Below are positions 1 to 9,422 of a stretch of DNA of 64,000 nt, one piece after another. Origin of the DNA: Vibrio sp. S9_S30 (GTDB lineage Bacteria > Pseudomonadota > Gammaproteobacteria > Enterobacterales > Vibrionaceae); NCBI RefSeq assembly GCF_014694455.1, contig NZ_JAAUWT010000010.1, positions 146,134-210,133 on the forward strand, given 5' to 3'. A model generated the notes under the pieces. It saw only the letters and a list, made by a program, of their open reading frames with translations. It made no database searches and was not told the DNA's origin. Numbering within the stretch: the stretch's first letter is position 1; each line of letters begins with the position of its first letter. The position numbers and the translations under genes are program-made.

Positions 1-590
1 TCGTTGTAGTTCCATGCACCTTGCAGTTTACGATAGTGATCACGAGAGCCATTCACAAATGCAGCGTGGTCAAAACCCAGCGGGTAATTATGAGGGACAT
101 CACTGTCACTGGCTGCACCGAACCCACCAGACAACGGCTGAGTTTGCTCGAAGTTATGAACGTTCGGTTGCTGTTGTGGTTCAAACGTATTGCGGTTTGC
201 GCCAGAATAAGCGGGTTGCTGTTGATTCATACTTCCCTGTTTAGACGCAAGCAAACCTTTCATTAGTTTGAAAATAACAAAGGCAATCAATCCCATGATA
301 AGGATATCCATAAACTGGATACCTTCAAACGCACCGCCAAAGAATGCCGCTAATAAGCCGCCCGCAAGGAGACCTCCTAGCAAACCACCCATTAGGCCTT
401 TTTTACCGCTGGTTTGTTTACCCTGATCGTTACCGATGGTGTTTGTGTTCTGTTGTTGCTGTTTTGGAGCCGGTGCCGTTTTGTAGCTTTTACCAAATGA
501 TTTACCACCACCGAATTTCTTTGCTTCAGCAATCGGTGCAGCGGTGACAGAAATCATCAATAAAGCGACAAACGCAAATAATCGTTTCAT
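1..590 (-). CDS. Tim44-like domain membrane protein (C-terminal part cut off by window edge)
   Basis: The reading frame starts at an ATG at 590 and is still open at base 1, so only the first 196 residues are present. The N-terminus is a signal peptide or membrane segment (MKRLFAFVALLMISVTAAP). A Gly/Lys-rich stretch, a glutamine-rich linker and a glycine-rich transmembrane region (GGLLGGLLAGGLLAAFFGG) follow. This arrangement is typical of bacterial Tim44-like proteins, inner-membrane proteins of poorly defined function whose Tim44-like domain lies at the C-terminus, which is missing here. It is transcribed away from the divergent tetR gene. The family call rests on overall layout and residue style, not on the diagnostic domain. 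Confidence 0.7.
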   Translation of the reverse strand, partial: MKRLFAFVALLMISVTAAPIAEAKKFGGGKSFGKSYKTAPAPKQQQQNTNTIGNDQGKQTSGKKGLMGGLLGGLLAGGLLAAFFGGAFEGIQFMDILIMGLIAFVIFKLMKGLLASKQGSMNQQQPAYSGANRNTFEPQQQPNVHNFEQTQPLSGGFGAASDSDVPHNYPLGFDHAAFVNGSRDHYRKLQGAWNYN

Positions 591-843
591 CGTTATTTTC
601 TCTTAATTCTGGTTTTAACAGGTATGTACATATGGGCACTCAAGTGAAAATCAAGGTGGCACAGGTACTTTAAGAATCATAGCCGCAAGTTACTAACAAT
701 AAAATACGTGCAACACAAATGTGTGTGTCAGGATATTGCTAACATCAGGATACGTATCTCATTGGGAAACGGCATGACTGCACATGCATACTCTTCGACA
801 CCGCCCAGATTACAGTAATTTGAGCTAACAGGTGTTTATCGTC

Positions 844-872
844 TTGACCCCTATATAAGCGACACTTAAAAT
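844..872 (+). promoter_or_regulatory. Predicted sigma-70 promoter of the tetR operon
   Basis: A -35 element TTGACC (844-849) and a -10 element TAAAAT (867-872) are separated by 17 bp, the ideal spacing. The predicted start point falls inside the palindrome at 873-889. The rest of the 314-bp gap (591-904) presumably holds the promoter of the divergent Tim44-like gene; nothing else stands out in it. Confidence 0.65.
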
Positions 873-889
873 AATGAACATTGTTCATT
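873..889. promoter_or_regulatory. 17-bp perfect palindrome, likely TetR operator
   Basis: AATGAACA-T-TGTTCATT has 8-bp arms around one central base. It sits immediately after the -10 box and 15 bp before the ATG of the TetR-family gene. Position and symmetry are those of an autoregulatory operator for a TetR dimer. Confidence 0.75.
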
Positions 890-904
890 TTAACACACTC
901 AATC

Positions 905-1501
905 ATGGCCAGACGTAACGATCATACACGTGAAGAATTGATAGCACTTACCCTCGATAACGTGAAATCTTTCCTTGAAGAAAAACCCCACCATGAACTC
1001 AGCCTCCGAAAGATTGCCAATATGATTGGTTATGTCCCTAGCACTCTCGTGAATGTATTTGGTAATTACAATTTGGTACTTTTACAAGCCGTTGCACAAA
1101 CTTTGGATGAGCTATCGCAGCAAGCAGAAAAAGCCGTCGAAGATGCTCAACATCCCATTGATGCCCTACATAAGCTGGCATATTGTTATCACGATTTTGC
1201 TTTGGCGCATCCATATCGTTGGCAACTGATCTTTCAACACACGATGAACGGAGAAGAATTACCCACTTGGCAGTCCGAACGAATCGATAAAATGACGGGC
1301 ATGCTTGAAAGCTTGATTCAAATGATCACCCCTGAAGGGTCTGAGCAGAACGTGGTTGAAGCCAGTCGAGTTCTTTGGGCTGGGGTACACGGAATTACCT
1401 TGCTTAGCGTCGATGATAAGTTCTTTTCCGCGTCTCCAGTCGATGGCAAAATTTTGATCGATAACTTACTGTCCAACTATTTAGCTAACTGGCAAGCATA
1501 A
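905..1501 (+). CDS. TetR-family transcriptional regulator
   Basis: A 198-residue protein with a TetR-type helix-turn-helix (residues about 10-55, including the LSLRKIANMIGYVPSTLVNVF region). Its C-terminal ligand domain contains the LWAGVHGI motif of the WHG-type TetR C-terminal domain. I chose the ATG at 905. An upstream in-frame TTG at 881 lies inside the operator and would leave almost no leader. The gene is 9 bp upstream of the MFS-acyltransferase gene, so it probably represses itself and that gene. The inducer is unknown; the target suggests a lipid or fatty acyl signal, which is inference. Confidence 0.85.
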   Translation: MARRNDHTREELIALTLDNVKSFLEEKPHHELSLRKIANMIGYVPSTLVNVFGNYNLVLLQAVAQTLDELSQQAEKAVEDAQHPIDALHKLAYCYHDFALAHPYRWQLIFQHTMNGEELPTWQSERIDKMTGMLESLIQMITPEGSEQNVVEASRVLWAGVHGITLLSVDDKFFSASPVDGKILIDNLLSNYLANWQA

Positions 1502-1510
1502 GGATTTTGA

Positions 1511-3385
1511 ATGCCTAAACAGCACCCGTCTTTAATGACACAAAAGCGCTTCCTCCCGTATTTTATCACTCAATTTTTTGGCGCATTTAACGACAACATC
1601 TTTAAAAATGTTCTGTTGTTATTTGTTGCTTTCGCCGGAGCCGAAGCCCTTCCTGTATCAAGTAACTTGTTCATTAATCTTGCGGCTGGTTTGTTCATTC
1701 TGCCTTTCTTTTTGTTTTCCGCTTCCGCAGGGGTCTTAGCCGATAAATACGAAAAAAGCGCCTATATACGGAAAGTGAAGTTAGCCGAAATTACCATCAT
1801 GATACTGGGCGCTATTGCCTTTGTGGCAGAAAGCTACTTGATATTACTGATTTTACTCTTCTTGATGGGCACACAATCTGCTTTTTTCGGCCCTGTTAAA
1901 TACGCATTGCTCCCTCAGCACCTCAAACGTAATGAGCTCGTTCCAGGTAATGCCTTGGTAGAGACAGGGACTTTTCTCGCCATTCTACTGGGTACCTTAG
2001 GAGCAGGCATAATTGCGTCGGTTGATCATGCCACCACAGTAGCCGCCCTATGTGTTGTCGGGTTTGCGTGTTGTGGTTACGTCGCGAGCCGTTCCATTCC
2101 GGAAGCCGCCCCCAACGCACCGGATGTCGAGTTTAAGTGGCGTCCAGTATCACAAACCAAAAACACATTAGCGATAGCAAAGCGTGATCGCGTCGTTTTC
2201 CAAGCCATTATGGCTATTAGCTGGTTCTGGTTCCTTGGCGCAAGTTACCTCACCCAGTTTCCCAATTACACTAAGCTGCATTTAAATGGCAACGAAAGTG
2301 CAGTATCGCTCTTGCTTGCGCTGTTTTCAGTGGGTATCGCCATTGGTTCAATGGCCTGCGACCGAATATCCAAGCATAAATTGGAACCTGGTATCGTACC
2401 TGTTGGTAGCTTTGGTATCAGCGTTTTTGGGGTTATGCTAGCGTCATTTACACCGGAATCTTTGCCGATATTCACCGATTTTATGAGCTTCCTTACCTAC
2501 CCTGAACTTTGGCCGGTGTTCTTTAGCTTACTGATGCTGGGTGCGTCAGGGGGCTTATTTATTGTTCCGCTGTATACATTGATGCAAACACAAGCTCGCG
2601 AAAGTGAACGAGCCCAAATCATTGCCGCAAACAACATTTATAATTCCATTTACATGGTCGGAAGCGCAGTGTTGGGTATTGTGTGTCTTAGCGTGCTCGA
2701 ACTTTCTATTCCAACATTATTTCTGCTTTTAGCCATATTGAATGTATTTGTCGCCACATACGTATACTGGCAAGTGCCGATGTTCTTGTCGCGATTGGTG
2801 TTATGGATGTTTACCCACACCATGTACCGGGTTAAGCACAAGAACCTGACAAACATCCCCAAAGAAGGGGGAGCATTAATTGTCTGCAACCACGTAAGCT
2901 ATATGGATGCCCTGCTGATGATTGGCGCGTGCAAACGCCAAATACGGTTTGTTATGGAAGAGGAATACGCGCATTTCCCTCCCATCAAAACACTATTAGA
3001 AAATGGCGGCGTCATTGCGATAGATGGCACCAACAGCCGCTCTGTTCGCCAAGCGTTTAATGAAGTTAAAGAAGCATTAAATAATGGCGACGTCGTTTGC
3101 ATTTTCCCAGAAGGTCGATTGACCAATGATGGCAACATGAACCCATTTATGCGGGGGATGGACTTGATCCTAAGACGCTCGCCAGTGCCTGTTATTCCAA
3201 TGGCTCTTAAAGGGCTATGGGGCAGCTACTTTAGCCGTTCTAAAGATGGCCGAGCCTGCCATGGCTTCCCACGGCGCTTTTGGTCTAAGGTTGAGATTGA
3301 AGCGGGGCAACCAGTTCAACCAAAAGATGCCACCACTGACTACATGTTTGAAAAAGTGTCGGAACTTCGCGGTGACTGGCGCTGA
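1511..3385 (+). CDS. MFS transporter fused to a PlsC-type acyltransferase (Aas/LplT-like)
   Basis: 624 residues. The first ~410 form a 12-helix major facilitator domain resembling the lysophospholipid transporter LplT (RFLPYFITQFFGAFNDNIFK near the start). The C-terminal ~190 residues are a glycerophosphate acyltransferase domain with the H-x4-D catalytic motif (CNHVSYMD, His461 and Asp466) and the FPEGR motif. The AMP-ligase domain of the E. coli Aas protein is absent. By family it should flip lysophospholipids across the inner membrane and re-acylate them. It shares an operon with the TetR regulator and ends at a bidirectional terminator. Confidence 0.85.
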   Translation: MPKQHPSLMTQKRFLPYFITQFFGAFNDNIFKNVLLLFVAFAGAEALPVSSNLFINLAAGLFILPFFLFSASAGVLADKYEKSAYIRKVKLAEITIMILGAIAFVAESYLILLILLFLMGTQSAFFGPVKYALLPQHLKRNELVPGNALVETGTFLAILLGTLGAGIIASVDHATTVAALCVVGFACCGYVASRSIPEAAPNAPDVEFKWRPVSQTKNTLAIAKRDRVVFQAIMAISWFWFLGASYLTQFPNYTKLHLNGNESAVSLLLALFSVGIAIGSMACDRISKHKLEPGIVPVGSFGISVFGVMLASFTPESLPIFTDFMSFLTYPELWPVFFSLLMLGASGGLFIVPLYTLMQTQARESERAQIIAANNIYNSIYMVGSAVLGIVCLSVLELSIPTLFLLLAILNVFVATYVYWQVPMFLSRLVLWMFTHTMYRVKHKNLTNIPKEGGALIVCNHVSYMDALLMIGACKRQIRFVMEEEYAHFPPIKTLLENGGVIAIDGTNSRSVRQAFNEVKEALNNGDVVCIFPEGRLTNDGNMNPFMRGMDLILRRSPVPVIPMALKGLWGSYFSRSKDGRACHGFPRRFWSKVEIEAGQPVQPKDATTDYMFEKVSELRGDWR

Positions 3386-3393
3386 TCGACATT

Positions 3394-3422
3394 ACGCTTA
3401 CAATCAAGACGCTTACAATCAA
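3394..3422. repeat. Two tandem copies of a 15-bp unit
   Basis: ACGCTTACAATCAA begins at 3394 and again at 3409, so a 15-bp unit is duplicated in the gap just after the stop of the MFS-acyltransferase gene. It looks like a slippage duplication. Other spacers in this window carry similar short arrays. Confidence 0.8.
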
Positions 3423-3442
3423 CTCTTCTGGTATTAACATTC

Positions 3443-3467
3443 AAAAGAGCGGCTTGACCGCTCTTTT
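3443..3467. terminator. Bidirectional rho-independent terminator
   Basis: A 10-bp perfect stem (AAAAGAGCGG at 3443-3452, CCGCTCTTTT at 3458-3467) with loop CTTGA and T/A runs on both sides lies between two convergent genes. Its right edge touches the menE stop codon (3467-3469), so one hairpin serves both transcripts. Confidence 0.9.
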
Positions 3468-4819
3468 TAGCTTCGATTATCAAGCCACCTTGCCAACCAT
3501 CGCCTAGAGACTTTGACCCCATTAGCTTTAGCACCGCTTGGCATCAAATAATATTCAATCGGCCACTTGAATTTCTCCAACTTACTTGCCAGTGTGTGTT
3601 CATAGTATTCATTAGGCTGTAGAACATCCGTATCCAATACAGCGACTGGTCTGAAACCGTATATTTCATCTTTTACTGGGATGACGGCGGCGGCTCGGAC
3701 ATCAAAACAAGCGGTAAGAACCACTTCAATTTCTTCGCAATGGATATTCTCACCTCCCGAGATAAAGCGGTTATCTTTGCGCCCAACGACGATCAGTTCA
3801 TCTTCTTCGACGTAGCCTAAGTCTCCAGTTGGATACCATCCATTCTCGTTTTGTAGGTTCACAATCTTCCCGTGTCGATAATATCCCATGGACATCGTAT
3901 CCCCTCTCAACCAGATCTCTCCGTCGACACATTGTAGTTCTCGGTGCGGCAAAACCCTACCTGATGAAGACCATTGATTGGTGCGTTTTGCGGTCACTGT
4001 TGAGGCGGCTTCGGTCAGACCATACCCTATCCAAGTGTCGATGCCCTGCCTCTGTGCTTCGTCAATTAATGCCTTGGGTATATGGCTTCCCCCTAGAAGC
4101 ACCCTTTTCAGTACACCCATATCTTCGCTTTCGAGAAGCCGGTTTAACTGAGTAGACACCAGCGATGCGTGAGTGACCAACCGCAAATCATGAAGCCAGC
4201 CTTTTGTGGTGGGAACGACCAACGTGGCACCGGCGATCAACCAACGCCAAACAATAGCGAGCCCTGATACGTGATAGAGCGGTAAGCTGAGTAACCATGA
4301 GTCACCGGATTTAAATTCAAACTGACTCAACAGCCCTGTGGCGGATAAAATGTGATTGGATTCAGTATGGGCGACCGCTTTTGGATCGCCCGTGGTTCCA
4401 GAGGTGAAAATCAAACTCGACAAAGCAGGTATTGCCTTTGTGGGAACAAAATTATCCGATTTTAAGCGCTCCCATTCTCCAGAGGGGTTTTGCTCAAACA
4501 CCAATGCGGGAGCAACGGATGCCAATTTTTTCTTGATGATCTCTTCGGGAGAGGGCGCGATAGGAACAAAGGTAGCCCCCACTTCTTGGCAGCTCAGCGC
4601 AGTTTCGACAAGAAAGCCATCATTTTTCCCAATACACGCTATCACATCCCCAGCAGTGGCCCCCTGCTCAATCAAAGATTCGCTACGAACAATCACCTTA
4701 TTCAGTAGTGCTGCCCACGTTATATTTTCATCGTCATTTACCAGTGCGATGTCATTAGAGCGCGTTTTCGCCCATTGACGCAGTAAAGACCCGTGTTTCA
4801 GTAGCGCGTTCTGTGGCAA
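3467..4819 (-). CDS. menE: O-succinylbenzoate-CoA ligase
   Basis: 450-residue acyl-adenylate ligase that activates o-succinylbenzoate to its CoA thioester in menaquinone synthesis. Visible ANL-superfamily motifs are the phosphate loop SLIFTSGTTGDPKAVAHT (about 135-152), YGLTEAAS, YPTGDLGY and the C-terminal hinge/catalytic region ending KANGVKVSRRWL. The start is a TTG at 4819 with an AGGA ribosome site 7 nt upstream; no ATG is available in frame. It is the last gene of the men operon, about 100 bp after menC. The intervening gap is an 18-bp tandem array whose last unit contains this ribosome site and start codon. Confidence 0.93.
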   Translation of the reverse strand: MPQNALLKHGSLLRQWAKTRSNDIALVNDDENITWAALLNKVIVRSESLIEQGATAGDVIACIGKNDGFLVETALSCQEVGATFVPIAPSPEEIIKKKLASVAPALVFEQNPSGEWERLKSDNFVPTKAIPALSSLIFTSGTTGDPKAVAHTESNHILSATGLLSQFEFKSGDSWLLSLPLYHVSGLAIVWRWLIAGATLVVPTTKGWLHDLRLVTHASLVSTQLNRLLESEDMGVLKRVLLGGSHIPKALIDEAQRQGIDTWIGYGLTEAASTVTAKRTNQWSSSGRVLPHRELQCVDGEIWLRGDTMSMGYYRHGKIVNLQNENGWYPTGDLGYVEEDELIVVGRKDNRFISGGENIHCEEIEVVLTACFDVRAAAVIPVKDEIYGFRPVAVLDTDVLQPNEYYEHTLASKLEKFKWPIEYYLMPSGAKANGVKVSRRWLARWLDNRS

Positions 4820-4921
4820 TGATATGTCCTGTTAAAATAAAGTGTCTTGTAACGATATAACGTCTTTTGGCAATATAACGTCTTTTGACAGTAAAAAGCC
4901 TTTGGCAATAAAGAGCCTTCT
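4815..4921 (-). repeat. Degenerate ~18-bp tandem array filling the menC-menE gap
   Basis: About six units of 17-18 bp run from the menC stop codon to the menE start. On the plus strand, the best-preserved units are GGCAATATAACGTCTTTT (4869-4886) and AACGATATAACGTCTTTT (4851-4868). Flanking, more diverged units lie at 4815-4832, 4833-4850, 4887-4904 and 4904-4921. In the sense (minus) direction the unit reads AAAAGACGTTATATTGCC. The unit nearest menE is ACAGGACATATCATTGCC, in which AGGA and TTG are the actual ribosome site and start codon of menE. Confidence 0.85.
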
Positions 4922-5906
4922 AGCACTGAAATACGAGTTCTTGGGAGTCAAGCGATGTAATGGGTAAAGACGACCCAGGCCAAGGCACTTCGAGTTGTGA
5001 CGCAAATAAGCTCAGTGTGTCCAACCCCGGTACACTTCTCGGTGTTAGCCAGTGCGCCAAACGAGCGAGTTGATTGAGCCCTAAACTGGATTCCAACGAT
5101 GAACTAATGACACTGGATATGCCCAGTTTTTCTGCTTGTTTCACCAACGCGGCACAACGCTCAATCGAACCAATCAAACTGGGCTTAATCACCACACTTT
5201 TCACCCCTGTCAGCTCAGATAATTTGAAGCCTTTCTCTTTCACCGCATGTTGAAGTGTTTCATCCCACGCAATAGCAATGCCTGTATCCATAGCGAATGC
5301 GAGACTGTCCCCCGGTTTCTTACAGGGCTCTTCTAAAAAGGCGATGCGCTGCCTGTATGAAGGGTTTACATGACTCGCGAACTTACGCGCTTCTTCTGGC
5401 GACCACGATCGATTGGCATCCAGACGAAGCGATAAATCGGGGATGGACTCTAGAAACAGGTTCACCAACATGCCATCGCGAATGGGCTCATAAAGCCCGA
5501 CTTTGATTTTGGCCACTTTTTCACCCTGTATTTGGCTAAGAATAAGCAGCAACTCGTCAGGGTCCCCCGTACAAAGCGGTGCCACACTGTAATTGCCGTT
5601 TTCGGGCAACCCACCAGCCAACTCCATTTGAGCAATAGATAATCCAAAAGCAACCGATGGGAACAGGTCATCTAATTTCAATGCCCTCTCTTTTGCCCAA
5701 AGTTCGAGTGCTTGTTGTAATTGCTCTCCTGCTTCATCAACACTTTCTTGGCTCACACCCGGAAGAGGCGCGACTTCGCCGTATCCAGTTTTCCCATCTT
5801 CGGAGAGCTCGATAATCCAGCCGTCTCGTTGCGGAAGCTTTAGATTGCGTAATATCACTCCGCTATCCATAGCCAGTTGATACCTATAAAGCTTTACATT
5901 TCGCAT
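4920..5906 (-). CDS. menC: o-Succinylbenzoate synthase
   Basis: 328-residue enolase-superfamily enzyme that dehydrates SHCHC to o-succinylbenzoate. The barrel catalytic residues are visible in order: K-x-K in VAKIKVGLYEP, the metal-binding Asp in LRLDANRSW, Glu in AFLEEPCK, Asp in AIAWDETL and the second catalytic Lys in SVVIKPSLIGS. The length matches the family (about 320). The ATG at 5906 is the natural start. It lies 94 bp downstream of menHB and ends exactly where the 18-bp array begins. Confidence 0.95.
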   Translation of the reverse strand: MRNVKLYRYQLAMDSGVILRNLKLPQRDGWIIELSEDGKTGYGEVAPLPGVSQESVDEAGEQLQQALELWAKERALKLDDLFPSVAFGLSIAQMELAGGLPENGNYSVAPLCTGDPDELLLILSQIQGEKVAKIKVGLYEPIRDGMLVNLFLESIPDLSLRLDANRSWSPEEARKFASHVNPSYRQRIAFLEEPCKKPGDSLAFAMDTGIAIAWDETLQHAVKEKGFKLSELTGVKSVVIKPSLIGSIERCAALVKQAEKLGISSVISSSLESSLGLNQLARLAHWLTPRSVPGLDTLSLFASQLEVPWPGSSLPITSLDSQELVFQC

Positions 5907-6000
5907 TGCGCTGTCCCTTTCCTACCTAACTGCGTGGCAAATTACTTTCAAATAACTTGATTTTATTGGGCATAATTTGCCATTGACGTTGTTATACCTA

Positions 6001-7677
6001 TTATGGATTGCGAGGAAACTTATCAAAATCTGGGCGGCGTTTCTCATTGAACGCATTTCTCCCTTCTTGCCCTTCATCCGTCATGTAAAACATCATAGTT
6101 GCGTTGCCCGCGAGCTCTTGAAGACCAGCTTGCCCATCGCAATCCGCATTTAGTGCAGCTTTCAAACAGCGCAGTGCCATGGGGCTATGTTGCAATGTTT
6201 CTCGACACCAACGCACCGTTTCCTTTTCTAGGTTTTCAATGGGGACTACGGTATTCACTAACCCCATATCCAGTGCTTCTTGAGCATCGTAGAATCGGCA
6301 CAAAAACCATATCTCACGAGCCTTTTTCTGCCCCACAATTCGCGCCATGTAAGATGCGCCCCAACCGCCATCAAACGACCCCACTTTGGGTCCAGTTTGG
6401 CCAAACTGCGCATTCTCGGCGGCAATGGTCAAGTCGCACATCATATGGAGTACATGCCCCCCTCCTACCGCGTAACCTGCTACCGAAGCAATCACGGGTT
6501 TGGGGCATGTTCTTATCTGGCGCTGGAAGTCGAGTACATTCAAATGATGCGTACCGTCATCATCTTGATAGCCCCCATAGTCACCCCGAATTTTCTGATC
6601 GCCACCACTGCAAAAAGCGTCGTCACCCAGCCCAGTTAGGATGATTGCGCCTACTTTACTGTCGTACCGAGCATCCGCCAGAGCGTGAATCATTTCGGTC
6701 ACCGTTTGCGGTCTAAACGCATTTCGTACTTGGGGGCGAGCGATGGTAATTTTGGCGATGCCGTCCGATGACTTATCGTAATAAATATCTTCATAACCAT
6801 TGTTCGAGTTCACCCACTCGACAGGAGCGTATAGCTCCTCTTCTGTAATACCGACCGTTCTTGCCATGGTTTTCTCCGGAAGTGATGATTGAAGTTTGTA
6901 CTCCATCACACATTGATTAATGATTCGGGCGAAGGCAGCAGGTTGCTCCTGATGCACGTTATGCCCAGCATTTTTCACTAGACTGAATGTCAATCCACTC
7001 GATTCCGCTAGCGCCTTGAACTTTTCGTCTTTGTCACCGCAAACGTATTGGACACAATCGAGACGTAACATTTCATTCAACAAATAAGGTTGCTTCGCGA
7101 GCGACGTCGCACGCAACATTTGCGACACACCGACGGTATTATTATTCCGCCTTTGGCTGATAACACGTTGTCTTTGCTCATCATTTAGAGAGCTAAACAC
7201 AGGTTGTTGATACCAATCCTGTAATACAGGATCGATATTTTCATTGGCAAAGCGTTTTGACCATTTAACGTCGCTCTTCCATCTGGCGCGTTTTTCCATT
7301 TCACTTTGCAAACCAAAATGCCCACCTTCTAATATGACTTTGACAATATTGGCTCGCTTCCAATGACCGTTCACTAAACCTGACATCACAATCCGAGCCC
7401 CCATAGAGTACCCAACCAAAATAACGGGGGGAGCTTGCGGTAGTCTCATTTTCAGGGTGTCTTTTACTTGTTCGCACACCTCAAAAAAGTTGGCGGCTGT
7501 CATACCGGCGCTTTTGCCATGCCCGGCTAAATCAATACCCAAACAGTTGTTTTTATTTAAATACTTAGACGTGGTTTGCCAATCACTGGCACTGCCTAGA
7601 AAACCATGAAGAAACACCACGACAGGCTGCTGCCTATGATCTTCTCGGTAAGACAACCATTGACTACCTAAGTACAT
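6001..7677 (-). CDS. menH-menB: Single-frame MenH-MenB: SHCHC synthase joined to 1,4-dihydroxy-2-naphthoyl-CoA synthase
   Basis: 558 residues. Residues 1 to about 260 are MenH, an alpha/beta-hydrolase fold enzyme: nucleophile elbow GYSMGAR with Ser91, acid candidate Asp215 in CGDKDEKF, and His239 in NAGHNVH. Residues 271-558 are a complete crotonase-fold MenB (about 285 residues in E. coli), with [27 protein letters not shown] and RNAF conserved. No stop separates them; the link reads [13 protein letters not shown]. However, Met271 (ATG at 6867) sits 6 nt after a GGAG ribosome site inside the frame. MenB could therefore be made alone, as a fusion, or both. The gene follows menD by 5 bp in the men operon. 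In other gammaproteobacteria I know these as separate adjacent genes. Confidence 0.9.
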   Translation of the reverse strand: MYLGSQWLSYREDHRQQPVVVFLHGFLGSASDWQTTSKYLNKNNCLGIDLAGHGKSAGMTAANFFEVCEQVKDTLKMRLPQAPPVILVGYSMGARIVMSGLVNGHWKRANIVKVILEGGHFGLQSEMEKRARWKSDVKWSKRFANENIDPVLQDWYQQPVFSSLNDEQRQRVISQRRNNNTVGVSQMLRATSLAKQPYLLNEMLRLDCVQYVCGDKDEKFKALAESSGLTFSLVKNAGHNVHQEQPAAFARIINQCVMEYKLQSSLPEKTMARTVGITEEELYAPVEWVNSNNGYEDIYYDKSSDGIAKITIARPQVRNAFRPQTVTEMIHALADARYDSKVGAIILTGLGDDAFCSGGDQKIRGDYGGYQDDDGTHHLNVLDFQRQIRTCPKPVIASVAGYAVGGGHVLHMMCDLTIAAENAQFGQTGPKVGSFDGGWGASYMARIVGQKKAREIWFLCRFYDAQEALDMGLVNTVVPIENLEKETVRWCRETLQHSPMALRCLKAALNADCDGQAGLQELAGNATMMFYMTDEGQEGRNAFNEKRRPDFDKFPRNP

Positions 7678-7682
7678 ATTGG

Positions 7683-9422
7683 CTACCTAAGCTCATTGCA
7701 GACCTTTTCCGTAATGGGTTTTAATTCGAAGGAGGTTTGCTCTGGGGGAGTAATGAGTTCTACCAACAACGTGCCTTTCCCCGAGGCTAGGTGGCTCACA
7801 ACCTCTTGTATGCAGCTCGTGGTATCGTCTGGTGCTGCGTAATTCAAACCAAATTGCCTAGCCGCATGTTTGAATTGATATCCATGCGGCATTTGATAGA
7901 GGGTTCTTTTTTTCTCTTGGGGTACGGGCAATAAATCAAAAATAGCACCACCATCGTTATTGGACACTAGAATCACCGAAGCATATTCATTGGCATGAGT
8001 CCAAAGGGAAAGGGAGTTAAGATCGTGCAAGAGAGACGTATCTCCAATCAGAACTAGGGATGTGTTTTTGCTGGCTAAATGAACCCCTGCCGCTGTTGCA
8101 ACCAAACCATCAATGCCTGATGCACCACGATTTGAGTAAACGTCCAATTCGGGCATTTTCGCCAACATATCCACCAATCGAACCAATAAGCTGTTACCGA
8201 GAAATACCGTCGGTTCTTCCAAAACGTGATCGAACAGTCGCGTCACTAAATCCGTTTCAGAACAACCTACGTATTCATGTGAACGAATAACCTGATGAGT
8301 GATGTCCGACACTTTTTTTAGGTCATCACCCCAACTATGGAAGTGGACTTCAGATGAGCTTATTCGACTCAAGGCGTTTTCACACCAATAACCAACATTC
8401 GCAATAATTCTATGTTGTACTTTATGGCTTGGATTCAGCCGTTGCGGATAAGGCTGAACGATGTGATATTCACAATGGTCACCACGCGTTTCTATCCAAT
8501 TTAATAGGCGTTTTGAAACGAGCCTCGCCCCAAACTGAAGAATAAAATTGCACTCATCCAACACCTTTACAGCCTTAGCACTCCTTAACCAAAGGTCAAA
8601 ATGCGCAAACTCGCTGCTCACCCCGCTCTGCGGATCGCAAAACACCGGCCATCCTAAGTGGTTCGCAAGTTCAAGTGCCTTTTGAGATTCTGGTAAATTC
8701 AATGAACCCAGTATCACTACCCCTTTCTTGCTTTCTATTGCGCTAACTGAGTTTATTGAACTGAAAGAATCCGATGAAAGCGGCGATTGAGACTGACAAG
8801 AAAACACTCTGGTGAAAGGGGAAGCAGACTCATACCAAGGTTTTACCTTAAGCAGGTAGGGGTCATCGAAATGGGCTTCTTCTCCACCATAAAGTGGCTC
8901 TGGGTACGGGCAATTAAAATGAACCACACCGCCATGTTCTACTTGAAAGTGCATTGCCTCATCGACAGTGGATAGCAGCCAATTCGGTGGTATTCGCGTA
9001 TTTGGGCTAGGAAGGTTTACGGCTTTGCCTACATGTGAGGAAAAAATACCTACTTGGTCAATGGCTTGATTCGCACCACAATCGATCAGCTCCACAGGGC
9101 GATCCGCAGTGAGTACAACAAGCTTTTCCCCCGTCAGGTTGGCTTCACATATTGCGGGCAGCAAATTGGCCACCGCAGTACCCGACGTCACCACAATCGC
9201 GACAGGTTTACGGGATGCTTTTGCCACACCTAGGGCGTAAAACGCCAAACCACGTTCATCATAGTGGCAATGAAGGTTAAGCCCTACATTGGCATCCGCT
9301 TCAAGGGTTAACGGTGTTGAACGCGAACCCGGTGCGATACAAATATCTTCAACCCCAAATCGGGTCAATTCTTCCAAAATCAACATCGCCCAAACGCGGT
9401 TCAAACTCGCTTGCCCAATCAT
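7683..9422 (-). CDS. menD: SEPHCHC synthase (thiamine diphosphate enzyme)
   Basis: 579 residues. It joins 2-oxoglutarate (as a succinic semialdehyde-ThDP anion) to isochorismate in the second step of menaquinone synthesis. Family features are the N-terminal [24 protein letters not shown] with the ThDP-activating Glu, [13 protein letters not shown], and the C-terminal ThDP/Mg site around [13 protein letters not shown] and [14 protein letters not shown]. Its ATG overlaps the menF stop codon as ATGA, indicating translational coupling. Length is normal (about 556 in E. coli). Confidence 0.96.
   Translation of the reverse strand: MIGQASLNRVWAMLILEELTRFGVEDICIAPGSRSTPLTLEADANVGLNLHCHYDERGLAFYALGVAKASRKPVAIVVTSGTAVANLLPAICEANLTGEKLVVLTADRPVELIDCGANQAIDQVGIFSSHVGKAVNLPSPNTRIPPNWLLSTVDEAMHFQVEHGGVVHFNCPYPEPLYGGEEAHFDDPYLLKVKPWYESASPFTRVFSCQSQSPLSSDSFSSINSVSAIESKKGVVILGSLNLPESQKALELANHLGWPVFCDPQSGVSSEFAHFDLWLRSAKAVKVLDECNFILQFGARLVSKRLLNWIETRGDHCEYHIVQPYPQRLNPSHKVQHRIIANVGYWCENALSRISSSEVHFHSWGDDLKKVSDITHQVIRSHEYVGCSETDLVTRLFDHVLEEPTVFLGNSLLVRLVDMLAKMPELDVYSNRGASGIDGLVATAAGVHLASKNTSLVLIGDTSLLHDLNSLSLWTHANEYASVILVSNNDGGAIFDLLPVPQEKKRTLYQMPHGYQFKHAARQFGLNYAAPDDTTSCIQEVVSHLASGKGTLLVELITPPEQTSFELKPITEKVCNELR

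Noticed and set aside
6099..6644. 181-codon plus-strand open frame opposite menB
   Set aside because: It is antisense to conserved MenB sequence and encodes no recognisable protein; it is a shadow of strong codon bias on the other strand.
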